64,000 bases of DNA from an uncultured Flavobacteriales bacterium. Lineage in GTDB: Bacteria; Bacteroidota; Bacteroidia; Flavobacteriales_E; Vicingaceae. The first letter of the stretch is position 1; every line of letters starts with the position of its first letter. The DNA is taken from NCBI GenBank assembly GCA_905479915.1, contig CAJQOH010000007.1, positions 31,253 to 95,252 on the forward strand, in the 5' to 3' direction. Below, in pieces: positions 46,320 through 54,315 of this stretch. Position numbers and translations under genes: made by a program. Under the pieces are notes generated by a model. The model worked only from the letters and a program-made list of their open reading frames with translations, was not told where the DNA came from and did no database searches.

Positions 46320-47342
46320 ATGAAATTATTTTTTACATCTATCGCATTTTTGGGAATGCTAAGCAATTTTTCTTCCCAATCTTTAAATGTTCCTTTTCAA
46401 AAGAAACCATTTTTCACCAAAACAACAGCATCTTGGTGTGGTCCATGTGGAACTTATTTATCAGTATCCGATAGCATACACGATATACATCATGACTCTA
46501 TTGTTTTCATCAATGCACATATATCGAGTAGTTCTGTAGGCGATAATTACTCTGGAAATTTTCACAATATAATCAATGGAGGAGGAGGCATTCCAGCCTA
46601 TAATGTTGACGGATATAAATTACTAGATTGGCCACCTAGTTATAATTCAATTCTATCGTATTCAATTGCACAAATAGCTAAACCAATAATTGCGAATGTT
46701 GCTTTTAATAGTACCATAAATGGAAACAATCTAACTGTAAATACCACTACAGAATTTTTCGAAAATTCATCTGGAGAATTCTACATTAATGTATTTGTAG
46801 TTGAAAACAACCTAAATATACAACAATATACTGTTATTAATGGTTACATCCCTACTACTCAAGATAGAGTTTCCAGAGGACCTATTTTAGATGGTAATTC
46901 TGGAATGTGGGGAGAACAAATAGCAAATGGAACAGTTACATCTGGTAGCCGATATGATGTGAGTTTCTCAACTACTTTAGATAACTCATGGATTGCTTCA
47001 AATTTAGAGATAGTTGCTGTAATATGGCAAAAAGATGCAACAGGAAATTATGAAACACTTAACAGTGAAGATAAAGAAACACCAATTGCATCAACTATTG
47101 AAAACAGTAGTGTTTCCAAAATAAATATATACCCAAACCCTACATCAGATCTTCTATATCTAGAAGGAATAAATGAAAGGCAAGAATATGAACTAATAGA
47201 CAATTCAGGTAAAAAAGTTAAAGAGGGGAAACTAACTAAACAACTTAATACAATTTCATTAGTCAACCTAGCAAAAGGAAATTATTTGTTACGCATAAAG
47301 GGCTCTAAAAGAATTTCTTTACAGAAAATAATTAAACAATAA
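46320..47342 (+). CDS. Thioredoxin-fold (Omp28-like) protein with T9SS tail
   Basis: 340 residues. Signal peptide MKLFFTSIAFLGMLSNFSSQ, then FFTKTTASWCGPCGTYLSVS, with the classical thioredoxin active site WCGPC, and GGIPAYNVDG near the cis-Pro position. A beta-rich region covers about residues 120-250, and INIYPNPTSDLLYLEGI to KIIKQ is the type A sorting tail. It is a shorter relative of the upstream protein, which has CNAC instead. The pair may do disulfide chemistry at the cell surface; this is inference. Convergent with the YraN gene with a 1-bp gap. Confidence 0.87.
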   Translation: MKLFFTSIAFLGMLSNFSSQSLNVPFQKKPFFTKTTASWCGPCGTYLSVSDSIHDIHHDSIVFINAHISSSSVGDNYSGNFHNIINGGGGIPAYNVDGYKLLDWPPSYNSILSYSIAQIAKPIIANVAFNSTINGNNLTVNTTTEFFENSSGEFYINVFVVENNLNIQQYTVINGYIPTTQDRVSRGPILDGNSGMWGEQIANGTVTSGSRYDVSFSTTLDNSWIASNLEIVAVIWQKDATGNYETLNSEDKETPIASTIENSSVSKINIYPNPTSDLLYLEGINERQEYELIDNSGKKVKEGKLTKQLNTISLVNLAKGNYLLRIKGSKRISLQKIIKQ

Positions 47343-47343
47343 C

Positions 47344-47706
47344 TTAAAAATTAGGAGCAAAAGCATCTTGAATATGCTTTATCTCTTCTTCATTTGAATT
47401 TAACACGATAGCCACTACATCAAATCTGGCCTCTAAATCAATCTCATTTTTTTGAATATAAAAATCAGCACCATTAATTAAATGTTGCTGTTTTTTATTG
47501 GTTACTGCTTCTTCAGGGCCTCCAAAAAAGGAAGTGCTGCGTGTTTTCACTTCTACAAAAACAACCTCATTTTGATCAATAGCAATGACATCTATTTCAA
47601 ACTTTCTTTCTTGCCAATTGGTCGCTACTATTTGATATCCTAAATTTTCAAGATAATTTTTAGCCAACTGCTCCCCACGTTCTCCTAACAAATTATGATC
47701 TGCCAT
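47344..47706 (-). CDS. YraN/UPF0102 family protein
   Basis: 120 residues, the normal size. GERGEQLAKNYLENLGYQIVATNWQ at the N-terminus and EIDVIAIDQNEVVFVEVKTR form the Holliday-junction-resolvase-like nuclease core of UPF0102 (E-x-D...E-V-K). The biological role of the family is unsettled; DNA uptake or repair has been suggested. It lies 1 bp after the LD-carboxypeptidase gene in the same direction. Confidence 0.93.
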   Translation of the reverse strand: MADHNLLGERGEQLAKNYLENLGYQIVATNWQERKFEIDVIAIDQNEVVFVEVKTRSTSFFGGPEEAVTNKKQQHLINGADFYIQKNEIDLEARFDVVAIVLNSNEEEIKHIQDAFAPNF

Positions 47707-47707
47707 C

Positions 47708-48604
47708 TTAACTAAAGGTTAAGCTACAATTTTCTCCAATTTGCAGACTTGCTTTTCTACCCATAATCAATGTTCTATTGTCATCAATATGCCCTGCAGG
47801 AAAATCAAAACAAACCGGATAATCATAGGCTGAAACAGCGGCTAAAATAATTTCCTTAGCTGTCATTCCATACGCAATTGGGTTATCATTCATATCAGAC
47901 ATCCCTCCAACTACAAGTCCTGCTAGTCCATCCAAAATTCCAGCCCTATTCAAATTCATCATCATTCTATCTACATGATATAAATATTCATCCAAATCTT
48001 CAATAAAAAGTATTTTCCCTCTAGTATCAATCTGAGAAACTGATCCGGTTAAAGAATATACAATCGATAAATTACCGCCAACAACTTCTCCTTCGGCACT
48101 TCCACTTTTATTCAGATCATGAGCACCAAAACTGTAACTCAAACGCTCTCCAAACAAAACACTTTTCAGGCTAGCTAAACTCTCTTCAGAGTTTGAAGAA
48201 AAATTAATTGGCATTATTGCATGTAAGGTTTCAATCCCGAAATTTTGATTGATGTGATTGTGCAGAACCGTAACATCACTATAACCAACTATCCATTTTG
48301 GATTGCCTTTAAAATTAGAAAAATCCAAATTGTCAATAATTTTAACCGTTCCATAACCTCCTCTAGCACAAAATATAGCCTTTACACTATCATCATCTAA
48401 AGCAGTTTGAAAATCTGATGTTCTTTGTACTGTAGTTCCTGAAAATTGATTTTTTTCACCATGTAAATTGGTACCAAAAACAACGCTTAATCCCCAACCT
48501 TCAAAAAGTTGTACAGCAGGCAAAATTTCAGCTTGAGAAATCTTACGAGCAGTAGAAAGAACCACAACTTTATCACCTTGTTTTAAATTGGATGGTTTTT
48601 GCAT
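47708..48604 (-). CDS. LD-carboxypeptidase (peptidase S66)
   Basis: 298 residues. S66 features: AIFCARGGYGTVKIID (about residues 77-90), the nucleophile Ser109 in IVGYSDVTVLH, the acidic residue region ILFIEDLDEYLYHVDRMM, and the C-terminal His in FPAGHIDDN. No signal peptide. LdcA-type enzymes trim the terminal D-Ala from L,D-linked murein tetrapeptides during peptidoglycan recycling; MccF-type relatives cleave microcin-like compounds. Length and context favour the recycling role. Divergent from metG, upstream of yraN. Confidence 0.92.
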   Translation of the reverse strand: MQKPSNLKQGDKVVVLSTARKISQAEILPAVQLFEGWGLSVVFGTNLHGEKNQFSGTTVQRTSDFQTALDDDSVKAIFCARGGYGTVKIIDNLDFSNFKGNPKWIVGYSDVTVLHNHINQNFGIETLHAIMPINFSSNSEESLASLKSVLFGERLSYSFGAHDLNKSGSAEGEVVGGNLSIVYSLTGSVSQIDTRGKILFIEDLDEYLYHVDRMMMNLNRAGILDGLAGLVVGGMSDMNDNPIAYGMTAKEIILAAVSAYDYPVCFDFPAGHIDDNRTLIMGRKASLQIGENCSLTFS

Positions 48605-48632
48605 TTTTTAATCTTTATAAAATGTAACTTTG
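48599..48632 (+). promoter_or_regulatory. Candidate promoter of metG
   Basis: TTG at 48599-48601, 23 bases, then TAACTTTG at 48625-48632. The -7 box matches TAnnTTTG and the spacing is at the long end of the accepted range. It lies 71 bp before the metG ATG, between two divergent genes. Confidence 0.5.
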
Positions 48633-48703
48633 CAATGAATTTACTCAATGCCTGATAAGGCAATTATTGAGAAACGAAAATAACAAATTGAGCTGACATT
48701 TAA

Positions 48704-50746
48704 ATGAAAGAAGCTAAAAGACATACAATCACAGCAGCACTACCCTACGCAAATGGACCTTTACATTTAGGTCATCTTGCAGGATGTTATTTGCCTGCTG
48801 ACATATACTCAAGATACTTAAAAGCGAAAGGAAAGGATGTTCTTTTTGTTTGTGGTTCTGATGAACATGGAGCTGCCATTACACTTAGAGCAAAAAAAGA
48901 AGCAACAACTCCGCAAGCAATTGTAGATAAGAATCATGCAATTATTGAAAAGTCTTTTAACGATTTCGGAATTGAATTCGACATTTACCACAGAACTTCA
49001 TCTGAACTGCACCATGAAACTGCAAGTAGTTTCTTTAAAGACATGCATGAAAAAGGTGCTTTCATAGAAAAAACTACCGAACAATTTTATGACGAAGAAA
49101 ACAATCAGTTTTTAGCAGATAGATATATTGTTGGTACTTGCCCAAAATGTAATTCTGACGGAGCTTACGGAGATCAATGTGAAAAATGTGGGTCAACTTT
49201 AAGTCCTACAGAACTTATCAATCCAAAATCTACCATTAGCGGAAACGTTCCCATTTTAAAAGAAACTACCCACTGGTTTTTACCAATGAACGATCATGAG
49301 AAATGGTTAAAAGAGTGGATAGAAACAGGTCAACTAGATGGTGTTGAACAGCATGATGCCTCTACTTGGAGAAAACAAGTTATCGGACAATGTAAATCTT
49401 GGATTGACAATGGTTTACTACCCCGTTCTATTACTAGAGATCTAGATTGGGGTATAAAAGTACCTGTTGAAGGTGGTGAAGGAAAAGTGCTTTATGTTTG
49501 GTTTGATGCTCCTATTGGATACATTTCTGCATCCAAACAATGGGCAAAAGACAACAATAAAAACTGGGAAGATTACTGGAAGAAAGAAGATACTGAATTG
49601 GTTCACTTTATTGGAAAAGACAACATTGTTTTTCATGCAATCATTTTTCCTATAATCCTAAAATCTCACGGAGATTTTATATTACCAACTAACGTTCCGG
49701 CAAACGAGTTTTTAAATTTAGAAGGAGATAAAATTTCTACTTCAAGAAATTGGGCGGTATGGTTACACGAATACTTAGAGGATTTCCCAAATAAAGAAGA
49801 TGAATTGCGTTATGTACTCACCTCTATTGCTCCAGAAACTAAAGACAGTGAGTTTACCTGGAAGGATTATCAGACCAGAGTAAACAGTGAGTTAGTAGCT
49901 ATTTTTGGAAATTTTGTAAACCGCTCAGTAGTATTAACCCATAAATATTATGACGGTAAGGTTCCTGCTTTAGGGCCTTTAACTGAATATGATAAAGAAG
50001 TTTTAGCAGCAATTGAATCAACCAAACAAAAAGTAGATGAACTGCTAGCAGCTTATAAGTTTAGAGATGCTCAAACTGAAGCGATGACTTTAGCTCGTTT
50101 AGGAAATAAATATTTAGCTGATACAGAACCTTGGAAACTAATTAAGTCAGACGAAGAGTTGGTTAAAACGATTATGAACATTGCTTTACAAATAAGTAAT
50201 GCTTTAAGCGAAATATTTGTTCCTTTCTTACCAAATACTAGCCAAAAACTAAAAAGAATGTTAAACAGTGATGGTTTAACTGTTTTAGAAGAAGATCATC
50301 AAATCAATAAAGCTGAATTATTGTATCAAAAAATCGAAGATGATGCAATAGAAGCTCAAATCAAAAAATTACAAGCAACAGCTGTTAATCAATCCAATCC
50401 AAAAGCAAAACCAATGAAAGACGAAATTACTTTTGATGAATTTACTAAAATGGACATCAGAATTAGTACCATTTTAACTGCTGAAAAACATCCTGATGCA
50501 GATAAATTATTAAAAATGACTGTTGATACTGGAATTGATGAAAGAACCATTGTTTCCGGAATAGCAGCACACTACAAACCTGAAGACATTATCGGGAAAC
50601 AAGTTTCTGTTTTAATCAACTTAGCTCCAAGAAAGATTAGAGGAGTAGAATCTCAAGGAATGATTTTAATGGCAGAAAACAATGAAGGAAGCTTAGCTTT
50701 TGTTTCGCCAGAAAAAGTAATCGATAACGGAGGTATTATTAGTTAA
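48704..50746 (+). CDS. metG: Methionine--tRNA ligase with C-terminal tRNA-binding domain
   Basis: 680 residues. HIGH motif in [12 protein letters not shown] (about residues 15-26), a four-cysteine zinc knuckle [18 protein letters not shown], and a signature loop reading KISTS in [10 protein letters not shown] instead of KMSKS, a known variant in one MetRS branch. Residues from about 575 form an EMAPII/Trbp-like OB domain ([28 protein letters not shown]) that binds tRNA. It charges both elongator and initiator tRNA-Met; an initiator tRNA gene is encoded at 53816. Confidence 0.97.
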   Translation: MKEAKRHTITAALPYANGPLHLGHLAGCYLPADIYSRYLKAKGKDVLFVCGSDEHGAAITLRAKKEATTPQAIVDKNHAIIEKSFNDFGIEFDIYHRTSSELHHETASSFFKDMHEKGAFIEKTTEQFYDEENNQFLADRYIVGTCPKCNSDGAYGDQCEKCGSTLSPTELINPKSTISGNVPILKETTHWFLPMNDHEKWLKEWIETGQLDGVEQHDASTWRKQVIGQCKSWIDNGLLPRSITRDLDWGIKVPVEGGEGKVLYVWFDAPIGYISASKQWAKDNNKNWEDYWKKEDTELVHFIGKDNIVFHAIIFPIILKSHGDFILPTNVPANEFLNLEGDKISTSRNWAVWLHEYLEDFPNKEDELRYVLTSIAPETKDSEFTWKDYQTRVNSELVAIFGNFVNRSVVLTHKYYDGKVPALGPLTEYDKEVLAAIESTKQKVDELLAAYKFRDAQTEAMTLARLGNKYLADTEPWKLIKSDEELVKTIMNIALQISNALSEIFVPFLPNTSQKLKRMLNSDGLTVLEEDHQINKAELLYQKIEDDAIEAQIKKLQATAVNQSNPKAKPMKDEITFDEFTKMDIRISTILTAEKHPDADKLLKMTVDTGIDERTIVSGIAAHYKPEDIIGKQVSVLINLAPRKIRGVESQGMILMAENNEGSLAFVSPEKVIDNGGIIS

Positions 50747-50810
50747 AAGTAAAAAGTTGTAAAGTTTAGTTTCATCTTTAAAAACTTTCTGACTTTAAAG
50801 CTCAACAACA

Positions 50811-51722
50811 ATGGAAAATAAAAGAAGAAGACCTAGTAAAGATAGTAAGCCAAAAAAAGGTAACGCTGCAAGAAAAGAACGTAGACCGAGTGCAGATAGC
50901 AAGGACAAAAAACCTTACAGAAAAGCTGGAACTTATAAAAAAGCTCCTTTAAGAAAAGCTGATCCGAATAGAAAAAGCAACAACAATCCGCATACAAAAG
51001 CAAATGATGGATTAACGAGGTTGAACAAGTTTTTAGCAAATGCTGGAATCGCTTCACGAAGAGAAGCAGATGTTTTAATTCAATCTGGAGCGGTAGAAGT
51101 TAACGGTAAAGTAATTACCGAAATGGGGTACAAAGTATCAGAAACGGATAAAGTTTCTTTTGGTGGTCAAGGCATTAAACGAGAAAAAAAGGTTTACATC
51201 TTAATGAATAAACCTAAAGATTTTATTACCACTGCTGATGATCCTTTTGGAAGAAGAACAGTACTACAAATCTTAGGGAAACTAAAAGAAAGAGTATACC
51301 CTGTTGGAAGATTGGATAGAGCAACTACTGGAGTTTTAATGCTAACCAACGATGGTGATTTAACCAAAAAGTTAACGCATCCTAAATTTGGTGTAAAGAA
51401 AATCTACAACGTTCAGCTTGATAAGAATGTAACCTCTACTCATTTAGCTCACCTTTGTGATGGCTTTGAGTTAGAAGATGGGTTTACCAAAGCTGATGTA
51501 GCAACTTATGTTGGCAATGGAGAAAAGAAAAATCAAATAGGAATTGAATTGCACTCTGGTAAAAACAGAATTATTAGAAGAATGTTTGAACACCTAGGGT
51601 ACAATGTTGTAAAATTAGACAGAGTCTATTTTGCTGGATTAACAAAAAAGGATTTAGCACGAGGTCAATGGCGTTTTCTTTCTGAAAAAGAAGTTGGCTT
51701 ATTAAAAATGAATCAGGGGTAA
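50811..51722 (+). CDS. rRNA pseudouridine synthase, RluB/RsuA type
   Basis: 303 residues. A basic, disordered N-terminus of about 65 residues (KRRRPSKDSKPKKGNAARKE...) leads to an S4 RNA-binding domain (LTRLNKFLANAGIASRREAD) and the pseudouridine synthase domain, with the catalytic Asp in YPVGRLDRATTGVLMLTNDG and the later GKNRIIRRMFEHLGY. It should convert a uridine of 23S or 16S rRNA; RluB-like 23S activity is more likely from this layout. Lies between metG and the PLP enzyme gene on the same strand. Confidence 0.93.
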   Translation: MENKRRRPSKDSKPKKGNAARKERRPSADSKDKKPYRKAGTYKKAPLRKADPNRKSNNNPHTKANDGLTRLNKFLANAGIASRREADVLIQSGAVEVNGKVITEMGYKVSETDKVSFGGQGIKREKKVYILMNKPKDFITTADDPFGRRTVLQILGKLKERVYPVGRLDRATTGVLMLTNDGDLTKKLTHPKFGVKKIYNVQLDKNVTSTHLAHLCDGFELEDGFTKADVATYVGNGEKKNQIGIELHSGKNRIIRRMFEHLGYNVVKLDRVYFAGLTKKDLARGQWRFLSEKEVGLLKMNQG

Positions 51723-51749
51723 GATCTAAAAATTATAGAAGTAAGTACT

Positions 51750-53588
51750 ATGCACAATTACATTAAAGCAGTATTAGACAACATGCCTACAGATTGGTTG
51801 AATCTAACTACGCATCGATTAGATATTTATGATGAATCACAAGCTAAAACTCAGTTTCTAGAACAGTTAGAAAGCCTGTTCAAATCAAATGATTCGAGTA
51901 CTTCCTCTTTAAGTGAATTGCCTACAGCTTATGATTACATTCGTTTAGGGCATCCTTTATCTTGTTTATTAGAATGGGCCATTGCCAATATAAACACTGT
52001 AAATCCAGAAAATGTTATTTGTTTCTCTTCAAAGACAACTCCCGTTTTAGCTGTTTTAAGAAAAAACTTACTAGAAAATAAAGACACTCAAATTTTATAT
52101 ACCAACGAATTGCCTCACTTTTTTGATGCTGAAATTATCAGAAACGTTTACGGATATAAATTTGATTTGAAAAAGATTGACGCTACCAATGCTATTGATG
52201 CGTTTAATGGAAGTACTATTTTGTTTTCTGAACAAGAAGACATCTGCCATTTTGAAATGAACCAAAACATTGACTTTTTTGTCAATACCCACCAACAATT
52301 AGGAAGTATCTTAGTGGTAAATGACGAGCAAAACGAAAGTTACATCTCAGAAATTCAACACGTAAGAAGAAGAGAAACCATTGCAATGACTCCTGCCAAT
52401 ACGCTTGTAGCATTACAACAATTAACAAAACAAGCTACAAGCAATGTTGCTACAAATACTTATGCTGAGCGTAGCCGAAGTAAAACAAGCGTACTCACAT
52501 CAATAAAAGAAATTACTGGAGCAAACACCAATGCTGTTGTTGCTTCTAGTGGATTGTCCATGCAATATGCCATTGTTATGGGATTAATTCATGACGCTCA
52601 AGAAAACCATAAAGGAAAAGCCATAAAAATTGTAGTACCTCCAAACTGTTATGGCGGCACTAATGATCAGGCCAGAAGGATTGCTGCTTGCCTAGACCAT
52701 GTAGAAGTAATGGATTTACCGGTTGATGGTGACAATGACATGGTGAAAAGTGTAACTATCGTTTTAGATAAAATTGCTGAAGAAGATGCTGTACCTTACA
52801 TCATTGCTGAAATCCCAACCAATCCAAGAGTTGAAGTTCCAGACCTTATTCAATTAAAAGAGGCTTTAAGCGCAACACGAAAAACAGCAACTGGTGAAAC
52901 AGCAATTGATCCTGTTTTTATTTTGGATCAAACATTTTGCCCCAATACTCTCTTTTTAGGAGAAGATGAAATCCTTTCACCTGTTAGAACCCTTGCCTAT
53001 GTTAGTGGTTCTAAATTTCCAAGTGGAGGTAAATGTACTGCAGGGTACTGTGTAGCCAACAATAAAGCCTCTGCTTTAATGGCAAAAATTGATTTGCACT
53101 TAGGATTGTGTGACAATGAGGCTACAGATTTACAATACGAGATCTTAGCAAAACAATTGCCTTCTATGAATCAAAGGATTCAGGATGCTTACAAAAACAC
53201 TCGAGAGTTTGTAAACTTTATACAAGATACTTTACCTGAAGCTAAAATTAATTTTGTTTCAGAAGAACTTGCCCAACAAGGATTTACACCATCTGTATTT
53301 TCATTAGACCTTCCTACAAAAGGAAATACCGATGAAGAAAGAGAAACCTATAAAAGAGCATTAAACCTGAAATTGATCAATTTAATGATTAACGAAATCC
53401 CTAACGAAAGTAAATACTGCGTAAGTTACGGACAATTAAAAGGGTGTTATTGGACAATACCTGCTACGTCTACTCAAGGTACAACCAAAGAGGATGACAA
53501 AGATTACATTGCCCGTGTAGCGCTATCTGCGAACATGGACCTTGAAATGCACAAAAAAGTATTTGCAGATTTTGTTGAGGGTATTTAA
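51750..53588 (+). CDS. PLP-dependent enzyme, Cys/Met metabolism type
   Basis: 612 residues. The second half is a fold type I PLP enzyme of the cystathionine synthase/lyase group: VVASSGLSMQYAIVMGL, VVPPNCYGGTND, IIAEIPTNPRVEV, VFILDQTFCPNT, and the Schiff-base lysine region YVSGSKFPSGGKCTAGY near residue 420. The first 230 residues are an extra N-terminal domain with LGHPLSCLLEWAIAN. Between the two lies a short stretch, NTYAERSRSKTS, that is encoded by a repeat-like DNA word (see 52464). The reaction is not determined; sulfur amino acid metabolism is the best guess. A strong terminator follows. Confidence 0.85.
   Translation: MHNYIKAVLDNMPTDWLNLTTHRLDIYDESQAKTQFLEQLESLFKSNDSSTSSLSELPTAYDYIRLGHPLSCLLEWAIANINTVNPENVICFSSKTTPVLAVLRKNLLENKDTQILYTNELPHFFDAEIIRNVYGYKFDLKKIDATNAIDAFNGSTILFSEQEDICHFEMNQNIDFFVNTHQQLGSILVVNDEQNESYISEIQHVRRRETIAMTPANTLVALQQLTKQATSNVATNTYAERSRSKTSVLTSIKEITGANTNAVVASSGLSMQYAIVMGLIHDAQENHKGKAIKIVVPPNCYGGTNDQARRIAACLDHVEVMDLPVDGDNDMVKSVTIVLDKIAEEDAVPYIIAEIPTNPRVEVPDLIQLKEALSATRKTATGETAIDPVFILDQTFCPNTLFLGEDEILSPVRTLAYVSGSKFPSGGKCTAGYCVANNKASALMAKIDLHLGLCDNEATDLQYEILAKQLPSMNQRIQDAYKNTREFVNFIQDTLPEAKINFVSEELAQQGFTPSVFSLDLPTKGNTDEERETYKRALNLKLINLMINEIPNESKYCVSYGQLKGCYWTIPATSTQGTTKEDDKDYIARVALSANMDLEMHKKVFADFVEGI
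52464..52480 (+). repeat. In-frame dispersed short repeat (AERSRS)
   Basis: GCTGAGCGTAGCCGAAG lies in frame in the PLP enzyme gene, encoding AERSR at residues 239-243. Its complement, CTTCGGCTACGCTCAGC, is a form of a short intergenic repeat (CTTCGACTxCGCTCAGC) that I know as common in Bacteroidota genomes. It falls between the N-terminal domain and the PLP domain, where an insert would be tolerated. Confidence 0.6.
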
Positions 53589-53611
53589 TTAGATAGCATT
53601 TTCAAAAAATA

Positions 53612-53643
53612 AAAAAGCCTGAATCTAATGATTCAGGCTTTTT
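53612..53643 (+). terminator. Intrinsic terminator of the PLP enzyme gene
   Basis: Perfect 14-bp dyad AAAAAGCCTGAATC / GATTCAGGCTTTTT with a TAAT loop, 23 bp after the stop codon and ending in a T-run. It would also work on the opposite strand, for transcripts coming from the tRNA-fMet side. Confidence 0.9.
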
Positions 53644-53647
53644 CGTA

Positions 53648-53735
53648 GTAGCGGGGGCCAGACTAACTCCTTACAGTCATTGGACTGTTCCAAGTTAACA
53701 GCCCAACGGAGAACTGTGCAAAGCACATTGTCTTT
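53648..53735 (-). pseudogene. Decayed tRNA-fMet copy C (3' end well kept)
   Basis: The 17 bp at 53648-53664 are identical to 53815-53831, the 3' acceptor and T-stem of the intact tRNA-fMet. Upstream on the minus strand, TTGGGCTGTTAACTTGGA matches the anticodon-arm region of the tRNA (TCGGGCTCATAACCCGGA) in most positions, and CAGTT...CTC resembles the D-arm. A hairpin (ACAGTC-CAAT-GACTGT) sits where the variable loop should be. The 3' end identity is direct; the rest of the alignment is inferred and may be partly chance. It is not a working tRNA. Confidence 0.5.
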
Positions 53736-53815
53736 TTTTTCTTCAAAAGTCTACGAGCGAGCTCAGACTTTTGAGCAAAAAAAAGAACCATTCATTGCTG
53801 AATGGTTCTCCGTTG
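53704..53815. repeat. 112-bp nested palindrome next to tRNA-fMet
   Basis: Outer arms CAACGGAGAAC (53704-53714) and GTTCTCCGTTG (53805-53815) are perfect inverted repeats. Inner arms, about 23 bp each (53730-53752 and 53765-53788, with eight T's opposite eight A's and CAAAAGTCT opposite AGACTTTTG), share nearly the same centre near 53759. Each side also has a small hairpin between outer and inner arm (GTGC-AAA-GCAC on the left, CATTCA-TTGC-TGAATG on the right). The whole folds as a cross with two side arms, like a MITE. It ends exactly where the tRNA begins. Confidence 0.7.
53777..53809 (-). terminator. Terminator of tRNA-fMet
   Basis: On the minus strand: AGAACCATTCA-GCAA-TGAATGGTTCT, a perfect 11-bp stem, followed by eight T's. 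It begins 6 bases after the tRNA 3' end. The hairpin is also one side arm of the 112-bp palindrome. Confidence 0.9.
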
Positions 53816-53888
53816 TAGCGGGGGCCAGACTCGAACTGACGACCTCCGGGTTATGAGCCCGATGAGCTACCAACTGCTCTACCCCGCG
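53816..53888 (-). tRNA. Initiator tRNA-fMet (CAU)
   Basis: 73 bases with a full cloverleaf. The acceptor stem pairs from position 2, while position 1 is C opposite U72, the unpaired first position of bacterial initiators. The anticodon stem ends in three consecutive G:C pairs (GGG-CUCAUAA-CCC), the second initiator hallmark; the anticodon is CAU. The T-stem GTCAG/CTGGC encloses TTCGAGT. CCA is not encoded (A73 is followed by CAA). A TACATTTG box lies 40 bp upstream and a terminator just downstream. It is flanked by two decayed relatives. Confidence 0.95.
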
Positions 53889-53927
53889 ATATATTTTTAA
53901 AAGAACTTTTTTATCTTAAATCGGCTG

Positions 53928-53935
53928 CAAATGTA
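53928..53935 (-). promoter_or_regulatory. -7 box of tRNA-fMet
   Basis: TACATTTG on the minus strand, 39 bp upstream of the tRNA 5' end. It is identical to the -7 box of tRNA-Gln. A -33 TTG at the right distance is not visible. The decayed copy A at 54251 keeps the DNA between tRNA and box in part but has lost the box. Confidence 0.6.
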
Positions 53936-53954
53936 AGTCTTTTTTTTACTCTAC

Positions 53955-54224
53955 CTAACTATTTACGTTATTTTTATAGTCTTCAACAAGTTTTTTCCAT
54001 ATCCATTTTCGCCCTCTTGCAGACTTTAAAGCCTTCTCTCTTCTCATTGCATCTTTTTTTATCTCATAAGATTCTGTATAAAGTAATTCCCAAGGTCTAA
54101 ACCTTAGTGTATAACCTTTCGTTGCGAACTCATTATGAGACAATAATCGCTGCTCAATATCAGAAGTATACCCAATATAAATTTTATCAAAATTTACAGA
54201 ATATAAAACATACACTTTAAACAT
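53955..54224 (-). CDS. GIY-YIG nuclease-domain protein
   Basis: 89 residues, a complete single-domain GIY-YIG protein: Y-V-L at residues 5-7 and Y-I-G at 17-19, Arg26 in EQRLLSHN, and the metal-binding Glu63 in MRREKALKSARGRKW. This is the YhbQ/UPF0213-like kind, often mis-named UvrC. Such domains nick or cut DNA; the role of the free-standing bacterial forms is not settled. It lies between an intact tRNA-fMet gene and a tRNA-fMet remnant, all on the same strand, which raises the idea of a homing-like element. All catalytic positions look intact. Confidence 0.9.
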   Translation of the reverse strand: MFKVYVLYSVNFDKIYIGYTSDIEQRLLSHNEFATKGYTLRFRPWELLYTESYEIKKDAMRREKALKSARGRKWIWKKLVEDYKNNVNS

Positions 54225-54250
54225 ATTTTAAAACTAATAATAATTGTCAA

Positions 54251-54315
54251 ACTCGAACTACGTCCGCCAGCTGGCGGATATGAACCCGATGAGCTACCAA
54301 CTGCTATTCCTCACG
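54251..54315 (-). pseudogene. Decayed tRNA-fMet copy A, broken by a palindrome
   Basis: On the minus strand the D-arm and anticodon 5' arm are almost identical to the intact tRNA-fMet (AGCAGTTGGTAGCTCATCGG, then GTTCAT in place of GCTCAT). The acceptor 5' strand is changed (CGTGAGG for CGCGGGG). After the anticodon, the 3' anticodon arm is replaced by the palindrome at 54263-54278, and then the T-loop resumes (TAGTTCGAGTTTG) with no acceptor 3' strand. The DNA just upstream (54316-54336, TTTAAAAGAACTTTTTT) also matches the intact gene's leader (53889-53915 area), so a whole tRNA transcription unit was duplicated. Confidence 0.8.
54263..54278. repeat. 16-bp perfect palindrome in tRNA remnant
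   Basis: TCCGCCAGCTGGCGGA equals its own reverse complement. It is GC-rich in an AT-rich region and resembles palindromic repeats I recall from Flavobacteriia intergenic DNA. It sits inside the decayed tRNA-fMet copy A, directly after the anticodon CAU. Confidence 0.75.

Noticed and set aside
53645..53835. 17-bp direct repeat read as attL/attR of a 150-bp element in the tRNA 3' end
   Set aside because: No integrase is present and the copy at 53648 seems to continue into a decayed tRNA, so a tRNA duplication or the GIY-YIG element model is preferred; not fully excluded.
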